From Amoebophrya sp. A120 (Eukaryota; Sar; Dinophyceae; Syndiniales; Amoebophryaceae), in assembly GCA_905178155.1 (NCBI GenBank), contig CAJINV010000005.1, positions 7,370,989 through 7,434,988 of the forward strand: a stretch of DNA of 64,000 nt, written 5' to 3'. The notes beneath the pieces are model-generated. The model had not been told where the DNA came from. It did not search any database and saw nothing but the letters and a program-made list of their open reading frames with translations. The translations under genes were made by a program, and so were the position numbers. Positions 1 through 11,570 of this stretch are shown here, piece by piece; within the stretch, counting starts at the first letter, position 1, and each line of letters starts with the position of its first letter.

Positions 1-106
1 AAATCTGTGATGCTAGGCCATGCTGCATTACAGGCATTATGTTTCATGTAAAATATGCATGACAAATCTTGCAATCTCCCAGACCCAGACATTTTTGCAT
101 TTGATA
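1..106 (+). mobile_element. Family A introner, 3' end only
   Basis: The window opens inside the element. The 3' TIR (CCAGACCCAGACATTTTTGC, then ATTTGATA) ends at 106. The left half lies outside the window, so the TSD cannot be checked. Confidence 0.85.
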
Positions 107-2319
107 CACCGTGACACTGTCGAAGTGGGACAAGAATGAGAAATTGTGGTGGAAAATCGTCTGTGGTTGCATCGTCTTTCTGGTGATTCTTATGTACGTG
201 TACGTCTGTTACCTGTATGAAATGCAAAAATGTCTGGGTCTGCAAACTTGTGATGCTAAAATGTGCATGATGAAAACACTTTCGAATGCAGTCTGGCATG
301 AGAACTTCCCAAAACGCTTTCTCATAGGCAATCCGCATGAGAAGCTGCGTTTTTGCATGACAAAAGAGGCTGCGACTTTTGTTCGTTATGCAATACAGAT
401 TTTCTAGGTATGGAAAGCTAGCATTACAAGTCCCAACCTTCCAGACCCAGACATTTTTACAATCCATAACCTGCACCCCTTGACGATGGCGCGGCTGGAG
501 CGGGAAGAGAAAGAGCAGGAGATGGCGCAGGCGGCCTCCGATTGGGCGAGCCACTACAACGTGCAACAGGCGGACTATACGTCGGCGCAAGGGGGGCTCT
601 TTGGCGTGACGCCGTCCGGCGGTTTGCCGAACAACCGGGGCACGCACGGGGGAGTGTGGGCCGGTCCTTCCTCTTTTCGCGGCACGGCGGCCGATATTCA
701 AGTAGAGAAAAAAACTGTCTTGGTACAAGTGTAGCTGGCCTGGGAATGATCGTGGCTACAGCATATATAAATTTGCTCTGCATGACAGAGAAATTATGTT
801 ATCCTGTCATGCGCCGCGCCTAGTATCAGTGAACGCACGTTCGTATGAAAGAAAGGAAGACTAGGACACTATGCCTGGCTTCTAGCATGACGAGTGATAT
901 ATTGTGTGAGTACAACGTGCGTATCATTCATTACAGACTTACACCCGACGCACAGTTTATTTTTTTTTTTTGCATAGCGATAGCTGGCAGCGGGCAGCCG
1001 TCCTGGGGCGGACCAAGCTCCTTCGCCGGAATATGACACCCTCAGAATGGAAATCCTCAAAGTGGAAATAATTTGTGATGCATGAAATGCGACACCAAAA
1101 AGACTGTATTGCAGAGAACGCAATGGAGGCCGACTACGGTGCTTTACGGGTTCAGAATTGGGCCGGTGATTAGCATGAGAGAATGGCACCCCTTTGCCTG
1201 ACTAGCATGAGAGACACATTTTGAGTGCCCGGGAAATTTGTCATGCGCCGACTACAAATGGTGCTCCAACTGGACTCGTTTTTTTGCATTACAAATTATT
1301 TTCACTTTGAGGATTTCCAACCTGAGGCTTTCATACGGAACGGCTCGGGGCGGTGGAGGGGACTGGTCCTCGTGGAACGGGGCCGGACAGTACGGCAGCG
1401 GCGCCGGGTATGCGAGTGTCAGGACTGAAATTGACAAAGTTGAAATAACTTGTAATGCATAAAATCGATACCAGTTGGAAGCCAAATTTCCAAGCGGTGC
1501 GTGACAAAGTTCACAACCGTCTAGTACATCCAGTTTGTCATGCTGTTCGGGCACAGGAGAGTGCTTTTGTCATGCTCCTTTAGCAGCTCTATCCCAAACC
1601 CTAAATAGGCTCACAATCTCCTGCCTTGCTTGCCATCCCGGCAAGACAGGCACTTCATGCCTTGCATTTTATGCATGGCAAATCATTTCAACTTTGACGA
1701 TTTCAGTCCTGACACTCCCATACCGGGCAACAAGGAAGTTGGAACGGGCAGTGGGGCGGCGCCGGACAGTCTTGGGACGGTGGAGGCCACGGAATGGCGG
1801 GCGGCGCGAGGCAATGGGAGTGGGGCGGCAGTGGCGCCTCATATGGTGCAGGGTACACCAGTAACGGGCAACAAGCGCGTTGTATGGAAGGGGGTCAAAA
1901 ACGAAATCGGCAAGGTTGAAATATTCTGTCATGTTGCGACGTGTTGAAATGGTAGGACTCCTACCATTTAAGAAGAAGACCGGCACTCCGTGGTCCTCCT
2001 AGGATCACGAAGTGTAGTCGGTCTTCTTGCACCAAGTGGGTTGGCATAATATGAGGCCGATTGTACTAAGCCTGTTCGAGGTAGTTCTTGGAGATATTAG
2101 AGCTGCGTAGGAGCATGAAATCAAAAGCCATCTTTTTTTCCCCGGAAGAGCGTGGGAAATTGGATTTAGGTGATCATGCCAAAATTTGTCATGCGCCGCT
2201 CGATTTTATGCATGGCAAATTACCATCTCAATGCTTTGGTCGATTTTGAACCTGGCCCTTCCATACCTTCTTGGAATCCCGACCCTCAAGTCTACGGCAA
2301 CTCGTCTTACAATTATTAA
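1..2319 (+). CDS. 3' part of single-pass membrane protein with Gly/Trp/Gln-rich tail
   Basis: I do not recognise the family. The gene enters from the left; the first visible coding bases are at about 107, just after a cut-off introner. Exons: ~107-215, 474-694, 988-1031, 1341-1408, 1728-1882, 2271-2319 (TAA at 2317-2319), giving about 213 visible residues. The first visible exon has a basic/Trp-rich stretch and then a clear membrane helix (FLVILMYVYVCYL). Next comes a charged helix (LEREEKEQEMAQ) and a long low-complexity tail of Gly, Trp, Ser, Asn and Gln ending in NSSYNY. Each exon joins in frame when the element plus one TSD copy is removed, and the tail keeps its composition across four junctions, which supports the frame. 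The membrane location is inferred from the helix alone. Confidence 0.6.
216..473 (+). mobile_element. Family A introner
   Basis: TSD acctg. Removal joins codons for YL and HPLT in frame. Its interior is very similar to the copy at 9617-9874, with only scattered substitutions, so both are probably recent. Confidence 0.9.
695..987 (+). mobile_element. Old or unclassified introner-like intron
   Basis: Starts TATTCAAG, ends CGATA followed by a degenerate TSD (gccga/gctgg), and has a T-rich 3' arm. Removal keeps the Gly-rich frame (AAD to SGQPSWGG). No family match; assigned from the reading frame. Confidence 0.55.
1032..1340 (+). mobile_element. Family D introner
   Basis: TSD cggaa. The arms pair over about 35 nt (CCTCAGAATGGAAATCCTC against GAGGATTTCCAACCTGAGG). 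In-frame removal. Confidence 0.88.
1409..1727 (+). mobile_element. Family D introner
   Basis: TSD ccggg, perfect. Removal joins GAG to QQGSWNG and keeps the Gly/Trp-rich frame. Confidence 0.88.
1883..2270 (+). mobile_element. Family D introner, decayed
   Basis: The TIRs are recognisable but heavily mutated, and the TSD is degenerate (cgttg/ccttc). Removal leads straight to the terminal exon and stop. Probably an old copy. Confidence 0.7.
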
Positions 2320-4454
2320 CCGAGGTGGAGCCAGGGCCAGCAAAAAGGAAAAATCCAACTAGAAATAACCAAGTGTCCGAAATCGACAGCAAATTCATTG
2401 CGTTGACGCAAATCATATATCATTTTCGTTTTCCTCCTCTTTATTCGGCTTTCGTATGTTTTACTCGGCTTTCCCATTGACGCTGTACAAGCTGAGGTTT
2501 ATTTTACACTTGATTTTTTAAAAATACATTGACGGTATACTTTTTCATGTGAGCATTCGTTTTTTCAAGTTTTCAGTTGCCAGTTTCTCACTTATTTTTT
2601 TCTCACACATTCAAACATTTCGTATGTGTACATCAACATCTTCTTTGCAGTCTGTCAGCCTAGAAAATGAGTCTCTTGTTTCGAAACCAGCAGCAACGCG
2701 AGGGAGTTCTTGTGCCTCGTCCTGTACAAGAATTATGAAGTTTACAACTGTACAATTACACTTGAGAGGAAAAAGAACGAAAAGGTTGACTGTGGGTTGA
2801 GAAATTTTATTGGGGAATTGTACTATGTGAAAAACTTCTAGTAAAATTCTACGGTCTTATGTGGGGAACGAACGATTCTCACAGTCGCAGTCCACCATCG
2901 CGCCGCTGCGAGTGAGAACAACCTGGCTCCCCTCCGCCGGCGTGCTGCCATGGATCGTTCTCGTCGGTAGTTGGCTCTCCGTTTCTGTTTAGGAGCTTCG
3001 GCAAGTGTTCAACTTCGCAGGCACGTCCGGCGGGCTGGTCCAGAAATCTTTCACACACTAGTTTTCCGGACGTGGTAGATCGGCGAAAGCGGGAACTTTA
3101 ACTTCTACATCTACTACTGATGCCCCAGGAAGGAGGGTAATATCATTCTTATGGTCGCAGCTGCTGCTCTTGACGTTGAATCGATTGTTTCATCCCACGA
3201 TCTGGTTATTTTCACTTATTTCTCGCTTTATTGCAGGCTTTTTTCTCATTTCTTGTGTAGGCGAGTCTAGTACCCCCGGCGTGGCCCTTTGTTCAAAGAT
3301 GAAACGCAACAGAAGATCCGGTAGAAAACAAAACAAGTGCGCTCAGCTTTTCTTTCTTGTTCCACCAAGAAGATCTTTTGTAATGTTGTTGGCACTTTAA
3401 TATTTCTCGTACAGAGGCCAAAGTGATCCTACCGAGCTAGTAATCCTGGGCGGGACCATCATGAAATACAAATAAATGTAGTACGCAAAACATCTAGTGA
3501 TGTGCATTCCACATCTTCATTCAGCAAATTGGCTTGTAGTTGTACGACGCGAACCCGTAGACAGAGAAGTTCTTGCTTGGTCGTGGGCAGCAGCTCTATA
3601 GTCATTGCTATAGGTCTTCAACACCTGCAACATCTTCTCCATGACGAAGATCTTGATCTCAACATCTTTTTCCCCTCGCAGTAAATCAAAATAGAAAAAA
3701 TAAAAACACGTAAGCTCACCAAGTAGACCGCAGCGAAGATTGCTCGTCGAAAGAAGTTCCTGTGCATGATATGTAGTCTACTATGAGTTCTAGATCCTGC
3801 TCTACTTAAAAGCGATGTTTCTTGTCCCATTTGATTGCCGCAAATAACGCATGAAGCTGAAAATGCTAGTCAAGAACAAGATCATCATGGTGGTTGATTT
3901 TTGGTGCGGCTCTTGCATGTGATAAATTTTTTGCGTAGTTTCTCCGCCCGACTTCCTTTTGCAAAATAAACCAGAAACAAACTCGTACACAACTTTTACA
4001 GCGACATCAAAAATACGAATACCGGAAGGAGCGCCGCATGATCTATCTTTATTTTCGCCCTATTTATTGTTGCCACGGGCACGGCTTCACATATTGATAT
4101 TTTTGATGGTAGAAACAAAACCCCAGCACAAGCAAACACGCGTAGGTCGTACTTTCTAGTCCACATCAACAGCAGCTTCCGCACGACGACCTACTAGAAC
4201 TAGAATCAAATCAATCATGACCGCGACGACCGGAAACTGGTGAAGATTCTTCAACCAGTCATTCTCATTTATCAATAAATTCCGCAAAATAATCCGATGC
4301 TCGCCAGAACAAGTGGATCCTAGCTAAGAAGACCACAAGGACAAGCAGCACCCGTGTCGCGAGTAGAGGACCAGCAGCACTAGCAATTTCAATTTCTTTT
4401 CAAACCAGGCGAGGGCGACACAATAATAACACCTTCACCGTTCTCGATATCAAA
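2320..4454. other. Intergenic, no gene seen
   Basis: About 2.1 kb with only short, unsupported ORFs and no introner signatures. It should hold the 3' UTR of the first gene and the promoter/5' UTR of CWC22. A pyrimidine stretch followed by AG (4393-4407) lies about 48 nt before the CWC22 start and could be a splice or trans-splice acceptor. Confidence 0.5.
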
Positions 4455-7400
4455 ATGAACGCTCCGGGCGAAGATTCCTCTGAGTACGACTCCGATTCCG
4501 TCAGCGCTGGGGAAGTAGAAAAGAAGGAACAACAAGCGGGGACGAAAAAGGAATCCTCCTCTTCCTCGCCAGCGTCATCCCCGAAACAGAAGAGCTTGAA
4601 GCGGGCCCAGCCAACATATGAAAGGGGACAAGAAGAAATCAATGTCTCTGCACCAACTCATCTGCGTGTAGTTGATGTCGCGGCCAGAAGGAGAGCAATA
4701 CAAAAGTTATAAGTTTGAGTTTCTATTTTGATGTGATCATGCAAAATGCCAATCACCAGAGGGCATGATAGTACCAGCATCATGTGGTCCTGCGAATAAA
4801 TGTGCATCTGCATTATATATAGCCTATGAAAAATTTATAATTAAGTCGCTGTCGTTCAACAATCATTCAGAGGACAACCAGGTCGTTGGGGCTGACAAGT
4901 TATTCTTCTTGTCCACTTGCATACAACAGGAGAGCGCCTCTTACCCGACGAGGACGAGGAGAAAGAAGGTCCAGATGGAGCAGAAGCTGGCCAGGCAGTA
5001 CAACCGGGCCAAGATGAAGGCGAAAATGAGAAGAACGACAACGCCGGGGGAGCCGCGGGTGGTCCCGCCTCTTCCCGCGCGAATGGTTATGCGCACGAAG
5101 ACGAAAAGGACGAAAAGCAGAGAGAGCTGGAGCTCGAGGCGTACAAGAAGCGCAAGGTGCAGAAGGCTTCCGCTGCGGACTTGACGCGGACAGGCGGGAC
5201 GTATCTACCGCCGTTCATGCGGGCGCGGCTGGAAAAACAGATTGACGACGTGAACAGCCACGAGGGTCAAAGGAGGAGCTGGGAAGCGCTGAAGAAAAGT
5301 ATACGTTTTTGCTATGCAAATTCAAATAGTTTTACTTCATTTTCGACCATTCATTATCTGCATGACATGACGAAGGAACAGTGTAAATCTATTGCACAGA
5401 TGATTCTACTCTCCAAACTATACTACATCGCCTTCTTCCAGGTATCAACGGCTTGGTCAACAAGGTGAACACCTCGAACATAAAAAACATCGCCTGCGAA
5501 CTCTTTTTATCCACTGTGCACAGTTGCATTTGTCAGGGGGGCCGCGAGGGAATTACAATTAGATTGAGAATCCTTGCGGTCTTGAGAAACACGGAAGTTT
5601 GTGTTTCCTGGTAGAAGTTCTTGCTACACCCTGCCTGTCATGAGAATGAAGTTGACCACCTCGTCGTCCAGCACGTGACGTCCTCACGCTGCTTGGAAGG
5701 TGGATAGTACTACACTTCAGCTTGTACTAGTTGACAGGAACAAGATCTGTCATGCTAGGCGGGAGTAAAGACGAGTTTTCGAAATCGTAAGTGGACCTAA
5801 ATCTTTTGCTCAGTGCGCCACATTGACGAAAACTTGGACCTTTTATCAGATGAACCGCAAGAAGAACGACCCTGACATTTGTCATGCATTTTTCCCATCC
5901 ATACGCCGGCGAGAACCTGATGCGCGGAGAGGGGCTGTTTGCGCGAGCAATCATTCGAGCACAGATGGCGAGTCCCGGGTATTGATTGTGCTATTTCTGG
6001 TTTTTCTCGTCGAAAGGTTTTATTTATACATCTTCTGCTCGAGTTCATAGGTACAATACGATACAAAAAAAATACAACGAATCTTCCAGTCGTCGTGACA
6101 TTATGGTGCAGACATGCAATGTTTTGTAGGTGTCACGCAAATACGCACTTCTTCTTCGGATTCTTTTCGCTGAAAGAGACAAGATGCAGCAATCAAAGCA
6201 GGCAGATAAAAATAAAATTTTAAAATTTCGCGGATTCTGAAATTGCATAAAAATAAAATTTTGAAAATTCGCGGATTTTAGTGATTGATAAAAGCCAAAA
6301 TTTGCAATTTTGCGAATTTCGAATGGATGTCTTCGACGATGTAAAAGGTTTTCAAACAAATAAAAATAAAATTTTGAAATTTCGCAGCTGGTAAAAGATA
6401 ATTGATTTTATAAAAAGCGTCTAATGGTGAAACAACTGCTGCGGCATCCATATTCCCGTGCCGAGCAAGCTAGTGTAGGTGGATCACCACACCGTCGTGT
6501 ATGATGTTATTCACGAGGGTATGACAGCCCCTTCGTCCACATACGTTGTCGGCCTCAACTTTTCCCTCCTTTAAATGTCACTATATCGATCGGGTATAGG
6601 ATTATGCACGACCGTATCAAGTGCGCCCGAAAAGTTGTAATTGTGTGTTGTAGCGATATCGAGAACTTAGACAACATAAAATCACGGAACCAGCACCGAT
6701 GACTCTTCAAACTTCAAAAACTGCAGGTTCACACACATCTACGTGGCGCTACTCGCGGTGATAAACAGCAAGCTGCCCCGAGTTATGAAAAAGAAAAAAG
6801 GTCGTGGCGATTGTGATTGTGTGTGGCAGCAAAAGCGAAAGCTCGAGCTTGCAACAATGTCGTGGATAGATGTTTCAACTCCATTTATTGCGTCTTTCAT
6901 ATGCAAGACGCGTGTTTGTATGATGAGAAGATCTGCATCTGCGAAAAGTGCTTGCAAGTTGACTTGGAAGTGGAAAGCGTGTCGTGCGAAGATGAAAATC
7001 GCCCGAGCATTTGCATCAGTGCAGACTTCCACTCATGTTTACCGGTTTCATATTGTCATGCGAGTGAGCATCATCAAGGAAGCGAAGCAAATACAGAAAC
7101 TATTGTCACCTTCTTTTTCGTTTTCATACTTCTCGGACGGCTGACTATCACGCGGGTTATTTTGCAGTTCCGCCGGGCCTACAAGCGAAACGACAAGATC
7201 GTTGTCTCTGCGGTGTGCAAATTCATCGCCCACCTGGTGAACCAGTACATTGTGTCCCAGACGGTGGCGTTGGAGGTCTGCCTGCTTTTCTTCGAGGACC
7301 TGACCAACGACTCGGTGGAACTTTGCTGCGCGCTGATCCAAGACGTCGGCGCGTTTTTACTTGAGGAGGACCCAAAAGCGCTGGACTTCATCATGAACAA

Positions 7401-10400
7401 GCTGCGCATCGTGCTGCAGGAGGGAAAAATCGACGTGCGCGTGCAGTACATTGTGGAGCAACTACTCAAGACGAGAAAGGACCGGTTCGACCAGTTTCCG
7501 CCCATTATCAAGGAGCTGGACCTGATCGAGGACCTGGACCGAGTGCGACACGACGGATTTCAGATCGATGACGTGACCTTGCGTGCCCAGGAAATGCTCA
7601 ACATCTTTCAGAAGAAAGAACCGGCAGAGTACTGCTATTGTCTTTATTTTTATCCCGTTCTTTAGTTGTTTATTCCAATCGTCCGGCTTGGTCTACTTCG
7701 ACGAAGCAATCATATCTTCCCCTCCTTAGTGATATTCCAGACTGAAGAGTTTGCGATTTTGATTCACACGTTGATTGTAGAGCCACGGGGGAAAGATAAA
7801 TAAATCAAAAAGTTGTAGAGAAGAGACAAACTGTACAACTACGGAAAAATCAAAATCTGATTTACAGCTTCGAAGAAGAGGAGAAGAACTGGAAGGACAT
7901 TAGCAAAGAGATTCTCGGAGGTGACAGCGACAGCTCGTCGGGATCGGAGTCGAGCTCCGAAGACTCCGAGGCCGAGAAATCGGAGGAGCAGGTATCGAAT
8001 GTAAAAATGTCTGGGTCTGGAAGAATGTGAACTTGTCATGCAGGTTTTCCATGACCCTTGAGGTGTGGACTGCGGGACCTAGCATGACAGAGGCTGTGAG
8101 GTCTCTTTCGTGCCTATTCTGCATGAGAAACTGCCTTTAAACTTGTTCAAAAGTGGACCTCTTTTGGTAATCATGCAACACAGATTTTTGCATGATTCGG
8201 ATTTACCATGACAAGTTGCAATCTTCCAGACCCAGACATTTTTGCAATCCATAGCAGGTGACGGCAGACCAGCACCAGGAGAACCTGATGAACCAGAACA
8301 ACATCAAGGACTTGACCGAGCAGGATTTGTATGAACTGCAAAAGCATCGTACTAGTATGAATTGCATTACAAATTTCCTCAGCATGAGAAATAAAATTTG
8401 TAATGCGGATTTAACTTGACAAAGAAATTTGGAATGCATAAACGCAATTACTACGAGTACGATACTTTTGCACAGCATAATTTGGTGAACCTGCGCCGTA
8501 CCATCTACCTGACCATCCAGAACGCGCTTGGGTTCGAGGAGTGCGTGCACAAGATCATGCGGCTGAAAAACGTGGACGGATTGGAATACAACATTGCCCA
8601 GATGGTGCTGGACGCCGCGGCCATGGAAAAAACGTTTTCAGAGTTCCACGCAAAAGCGGCGGCGCGGCTGTGTGCCTTGCGGGAAGAATATAAGGCGGCG
8701 TACGAAAAACTTTTCGAGGAACAATTTGAGACGGTATAGTTAGTTTTACCTTGTGCAAAAGTATCGTACTCGTAACTCTTGCTTTTATTATGCGTTACAA
8801 ATATTTTTCTTAAAGGCAAATCCGCACTGCAAATTTAATTTGTAATGCTAAATGCAATTTGAAATATCCACCTAACCACAAACTTTATATCAGATCCACA
8901 ACCTGGAGACGCCAAAAGTCCGGTCGATTGCCAAATTCTTCGCCCTCCTCACCTACCACAACGCCATCTCCTGGGGGATCCTTGCGTACATTGTTTTGAC
9001 CCCCGAAGCGACCAATTCTACCATCCGAATTTTCGTCAAGTACTTCCTGCTGGATCTGTCGGAGAATGTTGGCGTGCGGGAACTGTACAAGAAACTCCAC
9101 TCCGGGGAGATGTCGTTGATCGTTGCGGGGATCTTTCCCCGCGATTCCATGAACAACATGCGGTTTTCCATCAACTACTTCACCGCAATTGGGCTTGGCG
9201 TTTTGGTAGAACCGTTGCGGGAGCACTTAACCAGGGTGCAGCAAGACGAGTACTCTGAGTAAAAACATCTCCACCCCAGAGTTGTCATGCAGATTTGCCA
9301 TTGGAGGAACATCTGTAATGCGCACCCCCTTGAGAGGCATTTCCAATTTGTAATGCTGTAAACAGGATAAGCGGATGGATTTGTGATGCGGTTGTCCTTG
9401 CTAACATGCACTACACTACGGACTGCAACTTGTCATGCGTGGCTGCCTAAACTTCTGGACTTGTGTTGCTAAGTTCCCAACTTGACTCTGGAGTGGGGAC
9501 GTTTTCACATATGATAACGAGCAGGAGAAAGCCATGAAGCAGTTCGAGATCGACATGCACCAGTTAGACAGCGACGGAAACGAGTCGAGTTCGTCGAGTA
9601 GTTCAAGCTCCTCTTCTATGAAGTGCAAAAATGTCTGGGTCTGGAAACTTGTGATGCTAAAATGTGCATGATGAAAACATTTCCGAACGCAGTCCGGCAT
9701 GACAACTTCCCAAAACGCTTTCTTATAGGCAATCCGCATGAGAAACTGCGTTTTTGCATGACAAAAGAGGGCGCGACTTTTGTTGATTATGCAATACAGA
9801 TTTTCTAGGTATGGAAAGCTAGCATCACAAGTTCCAACCTTCCAGACCCAGACACTTTTACAATCCATATCTTCCTCCAGCAGCAGCTCCTCCTCCGGGT
9901 CAGACTCCGACAGCAGCAGTAGCAGTATCAAAAGAAAAAATACCCCCACGACCCCGGGTGCTTCAAAAATTTGTGATGCAAAGTTTCCAAATGAAAACTT
10001 TTTGTATTGCATGGAAGGACTATGAATCTATCTGATGCAGAATTATCTAGGCGAGTAAGGCGTCTTTTCCATGACAGACCCGGCTGCTGCTGGGCTCTTG
10101 CGCAACACAAATTTTAGCTGTTTCGCATTGAAAATTTGTGATGCTGATATATGCAAGACAGGGAATGTTTCTAGTGGAAAGGTTTGCAAGACAAACTTGC
10201 CAAATTCCGAGGTGGGGGCATAATTTTTCATTGCGATAAGCAGCTCCTCTAGTTCATCCTCCAGTAGCAGCTCGAGTTCCGACTCCGGAGCTGCTAAGAA
10301 AAAGAAGAAACAAGCCGAAGCTGTGGCAAAGAAGGGGAAAAACAACAAGAAAGACGGTGGAAAAAAGATGAAAAAGCCTAAAACTAGCAAGGGAAGCGAC

Positions 10401-11570
10401 GACGCAGACGGCGGTGAGGACGCGGACAGCACAAAGGAACATGCGGGGAAGAAGAACAGGAAGGCGAAGGATAAGGCGGGTAGTAAGACTTCGAAAAAGG
10501 AATTACAAGCAAAAAAGAAAAAGAAAACTACATCCGCTTCCGGTGAAGAAGACGACCAAAATGTTGAAAAGGAATCCTCTGAACAACGGAAAGACGCTGA
10601 TGATGAAAACCAAAACAGTCGTGGCCGCAGCAAGGAGAAGAATGGCAAGAAGAAAAAAAACTCCGCAGCAGCATCGAAGGAAAATAACAAAGACCCCGCA
10701 GGGGGCGCGGGCGAAGGGAAGACGAAAAAGAAGAAAAAAGACAACCAGGACGACGATGGTGAAAATCATGTGGACGAGAAAAAAAAAGGTAAAAAGAAGA
10801 ACGGCGATAAGAAGAAGAAGAAAACCACGTCGAAAGCAGAACTGAATAAAACGGGTGCAGCTTCCAAGAAGAAGAGTAAGCAGAATTCCTCGTTCGAGGT
10901 AGACTTGGACAAGGATGAAGAGGACCTGGTTGCCAAGGACGAGAGACTAAAGAAAAAAGCGAAAGAGCTGGCCGAAAAGCGGCAAAGCGCCGCTGTGAAC
11001 GTGAAAGTAGAAACCAACATCAAACCGAAAAACACCGACGTGGGGCAGCTAAAAGTGCTGGCGAAAATTCAGAAAGAGGCGAAGCAAAAGCAGTTGGAAA
11101 AGGAAAAAACGGAGATGGAACAAAGAGCTGCAAAGATGAACAAGACAGCAAATTATACGAAGAACCGGCGCAGCAGAAGTCGTAGCGTGGATTCCCGACG
11201 CAGAGGTGCTCCTGCAAAGGGCCGCGCGGCGGCCGGAACTACAACCGGTAACAAAAACGGGACTACGAGGAGAAACGACTCCCGGTCACCTTCGCCGAAG
11301 AACGACATCAAGCGGGGAGGTGGACGGGCAAAACCAACACGGCAGGACTCTCGGAAAAGAGGCGGCGCTGCAGCAGTGAAGAAACGAGGAGACACCAGTC
11401 GCGACAGGAAGCCCGTGAAACTCAAGTCCACAAGGGGGCAAAACGATTCGCGAGAGCGGGGGGCCGGCGAAAAGAGGAAGAGCATCGACCCTCGGGATTT
11501 GCCCAAACCGCCGAAACGGAACAAGAACAGACGGGAAGTGGTCTCTGATGCATCTTCGCTTAGCCGGTGA
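4455..11570 (+). CDS. CWC22: Pre-mRNA-splicing factor CWC22 (MIF4G + MA3)
   Basis: CWC22 is a spliceosome component. In other eukaryotes it is needed for the first splicing step and recruits eIF4A3 to deposit the exon junction complex; it acts in the nucleus. Exons: 4455-4700, 4929-5298, 5442-5507, 5909-5978, 6727-6783, 7134-7628, 7868-7992, 8259-8329, 8485-8733, 8894-9250, 9522-9616, 9875-9925, 10244-11570; 1192 aa. The N-terminus is acidic/Ser-rich. The family hallmark GGTYLPPFMRARLEKQ followed by SWEALKKSINGLVNK opens the MIF4G domain (about residues 185-420, including FRRAYKRNDK and DSVELC). An acidic linker is followed by the MA3 domain (about 503-700: LVNLRRTIYLTIQNALGFEE, SSTIRIFVKYF-like and FSINYFTAIGLG motifs). 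The tail is a Ser run and then about 440 residues rich in Lys, Arg and Ser. Start: first ATG in an open frame. Both domains align with human CWC22 without gaps at the introner junctions, which confirms the exon calls. Confidence 0.93.
4701..4928 (+). mobile_element. Introner-like intron, unclassified
   Basis: Candidate TSD caata/caaca. The 3' end is GCATA as in other introners, but the 5' end does not match a family. Removal keeps the frame (RRRAI to GERLLPDED). Boundaries are less certain than for family A or B. Confidence 0.5.
5299..5441 (+). other. GT-AG intron
   Basis: GTATAC...TTCCAG, 143 bp, no TIR. Splicing rebuilds the conserved KKSINGLVNK of the CWC22 MIF4G domain. Confidence 0.85.
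5508..5908 (+). mobile_element. Introner-like intron, unclassified
   Basis: Starts TATCC, ends CCATA; no clear TSD. Removal gives CELFCENLMRGEG, the same length as the human CWC22 segment, so the boundaries are probably right even though the family is unknown. Confidence 0.6.
5979..6726 (+). other. GT-AG intron, 748 bp
   Basis: GTATTG...CTGCAG. Joins MASPG to FTHIYVALLAVINSK, matching the CWC22 family. It lacks TIRs and contains the AT-rich repeats at 6207-6388. Confidence 0.88.
6207..6388. repeat. Three dispersed AT-rich repeats
   Basis: The motif AAATAAAATTTTGAAATTTC followed by GCGG recurs at about 6207-6236, 6248-6279 and 6362-6388 with minor changes, inside a GT-AG intron. Function unknown. 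Confidence 0.6.
6784..7133 (+). mobile_element. Introner, single-copy family J
   Basis: Imperfect TIRs: TATGAAAAAGAAAAAAGGTC at the left, TATGAAAACGAAAAAGAAGG on the reverse strand at the right. The 5-bp flanks are degenerate (cgagt/cttct). Removal gives LPRVGRLTITRVILQFRRAY, matching the human CWC22 length exactly. Confidence 0.72.
7629..7867 (+). other. GT-AG intron
   Basis: GTACTG...TTACAG, 239 bp, no TIR. Joins the end of the MIF4G domain to the acidic linker (PAD to FEEEEKNW). Confidence 0.85.
7993..8258 (+). mobile_element. Family A introner
   Basis: TSD gcagg. Sliding the junction within this TSD gives GT...AG, so this copy can be spliced canonically. Confidence 0.92.
8330..8484 (+). 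mobile_element. Family B introner
   Basis: TSD atttg. Removal joins EQDL to VNLRRTIYL at the start of the MA3 domain, so the exact site is fixed by conservation. Confidence 0.92.
8734..8893 (+). mobile_element. GT-AG intron derived from a family B introner
   Basis: The left part carries the B motif GCAAAAGTATCGTACTCGTA, but the right TIR has decayed. Usable GT and AG dinucleotides now flank it (ET to IHNLET). It looks like an introner maturing into an ordinary intron. Confidence 0.65.
9251..9521 (+). mobile_element. Family C introner
   Basis: TSD acgag. Lies just after the MA3 domain. No sliding of the junction gives both GT and AG. Confidence 0.9.
9617..9874 (+). mobile_element. Family A introner
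   Basis: TSD tcttc, inside the serine run. Very similar to 216-473 and in the same orientation. Confidence 0.9.
9926..10243 (+). mobile_element. Family G introner, divergent
   Basis: TSD agcag. Arms TATCAAAAGAAAAAATACCC and, on the reverse strand, TATCGCAATGAAAAATTATG. More diverged than the other two G copies. Confidence 0.8.

Noticed and set aside
9416-10744. Long minus-strand ORFs opposite the CWC22 tail
   Set aside because: They are antisense to the Ser/Lys-rich exons and introners; their Phe/Leu-rich composition is the complement of Lys codons.
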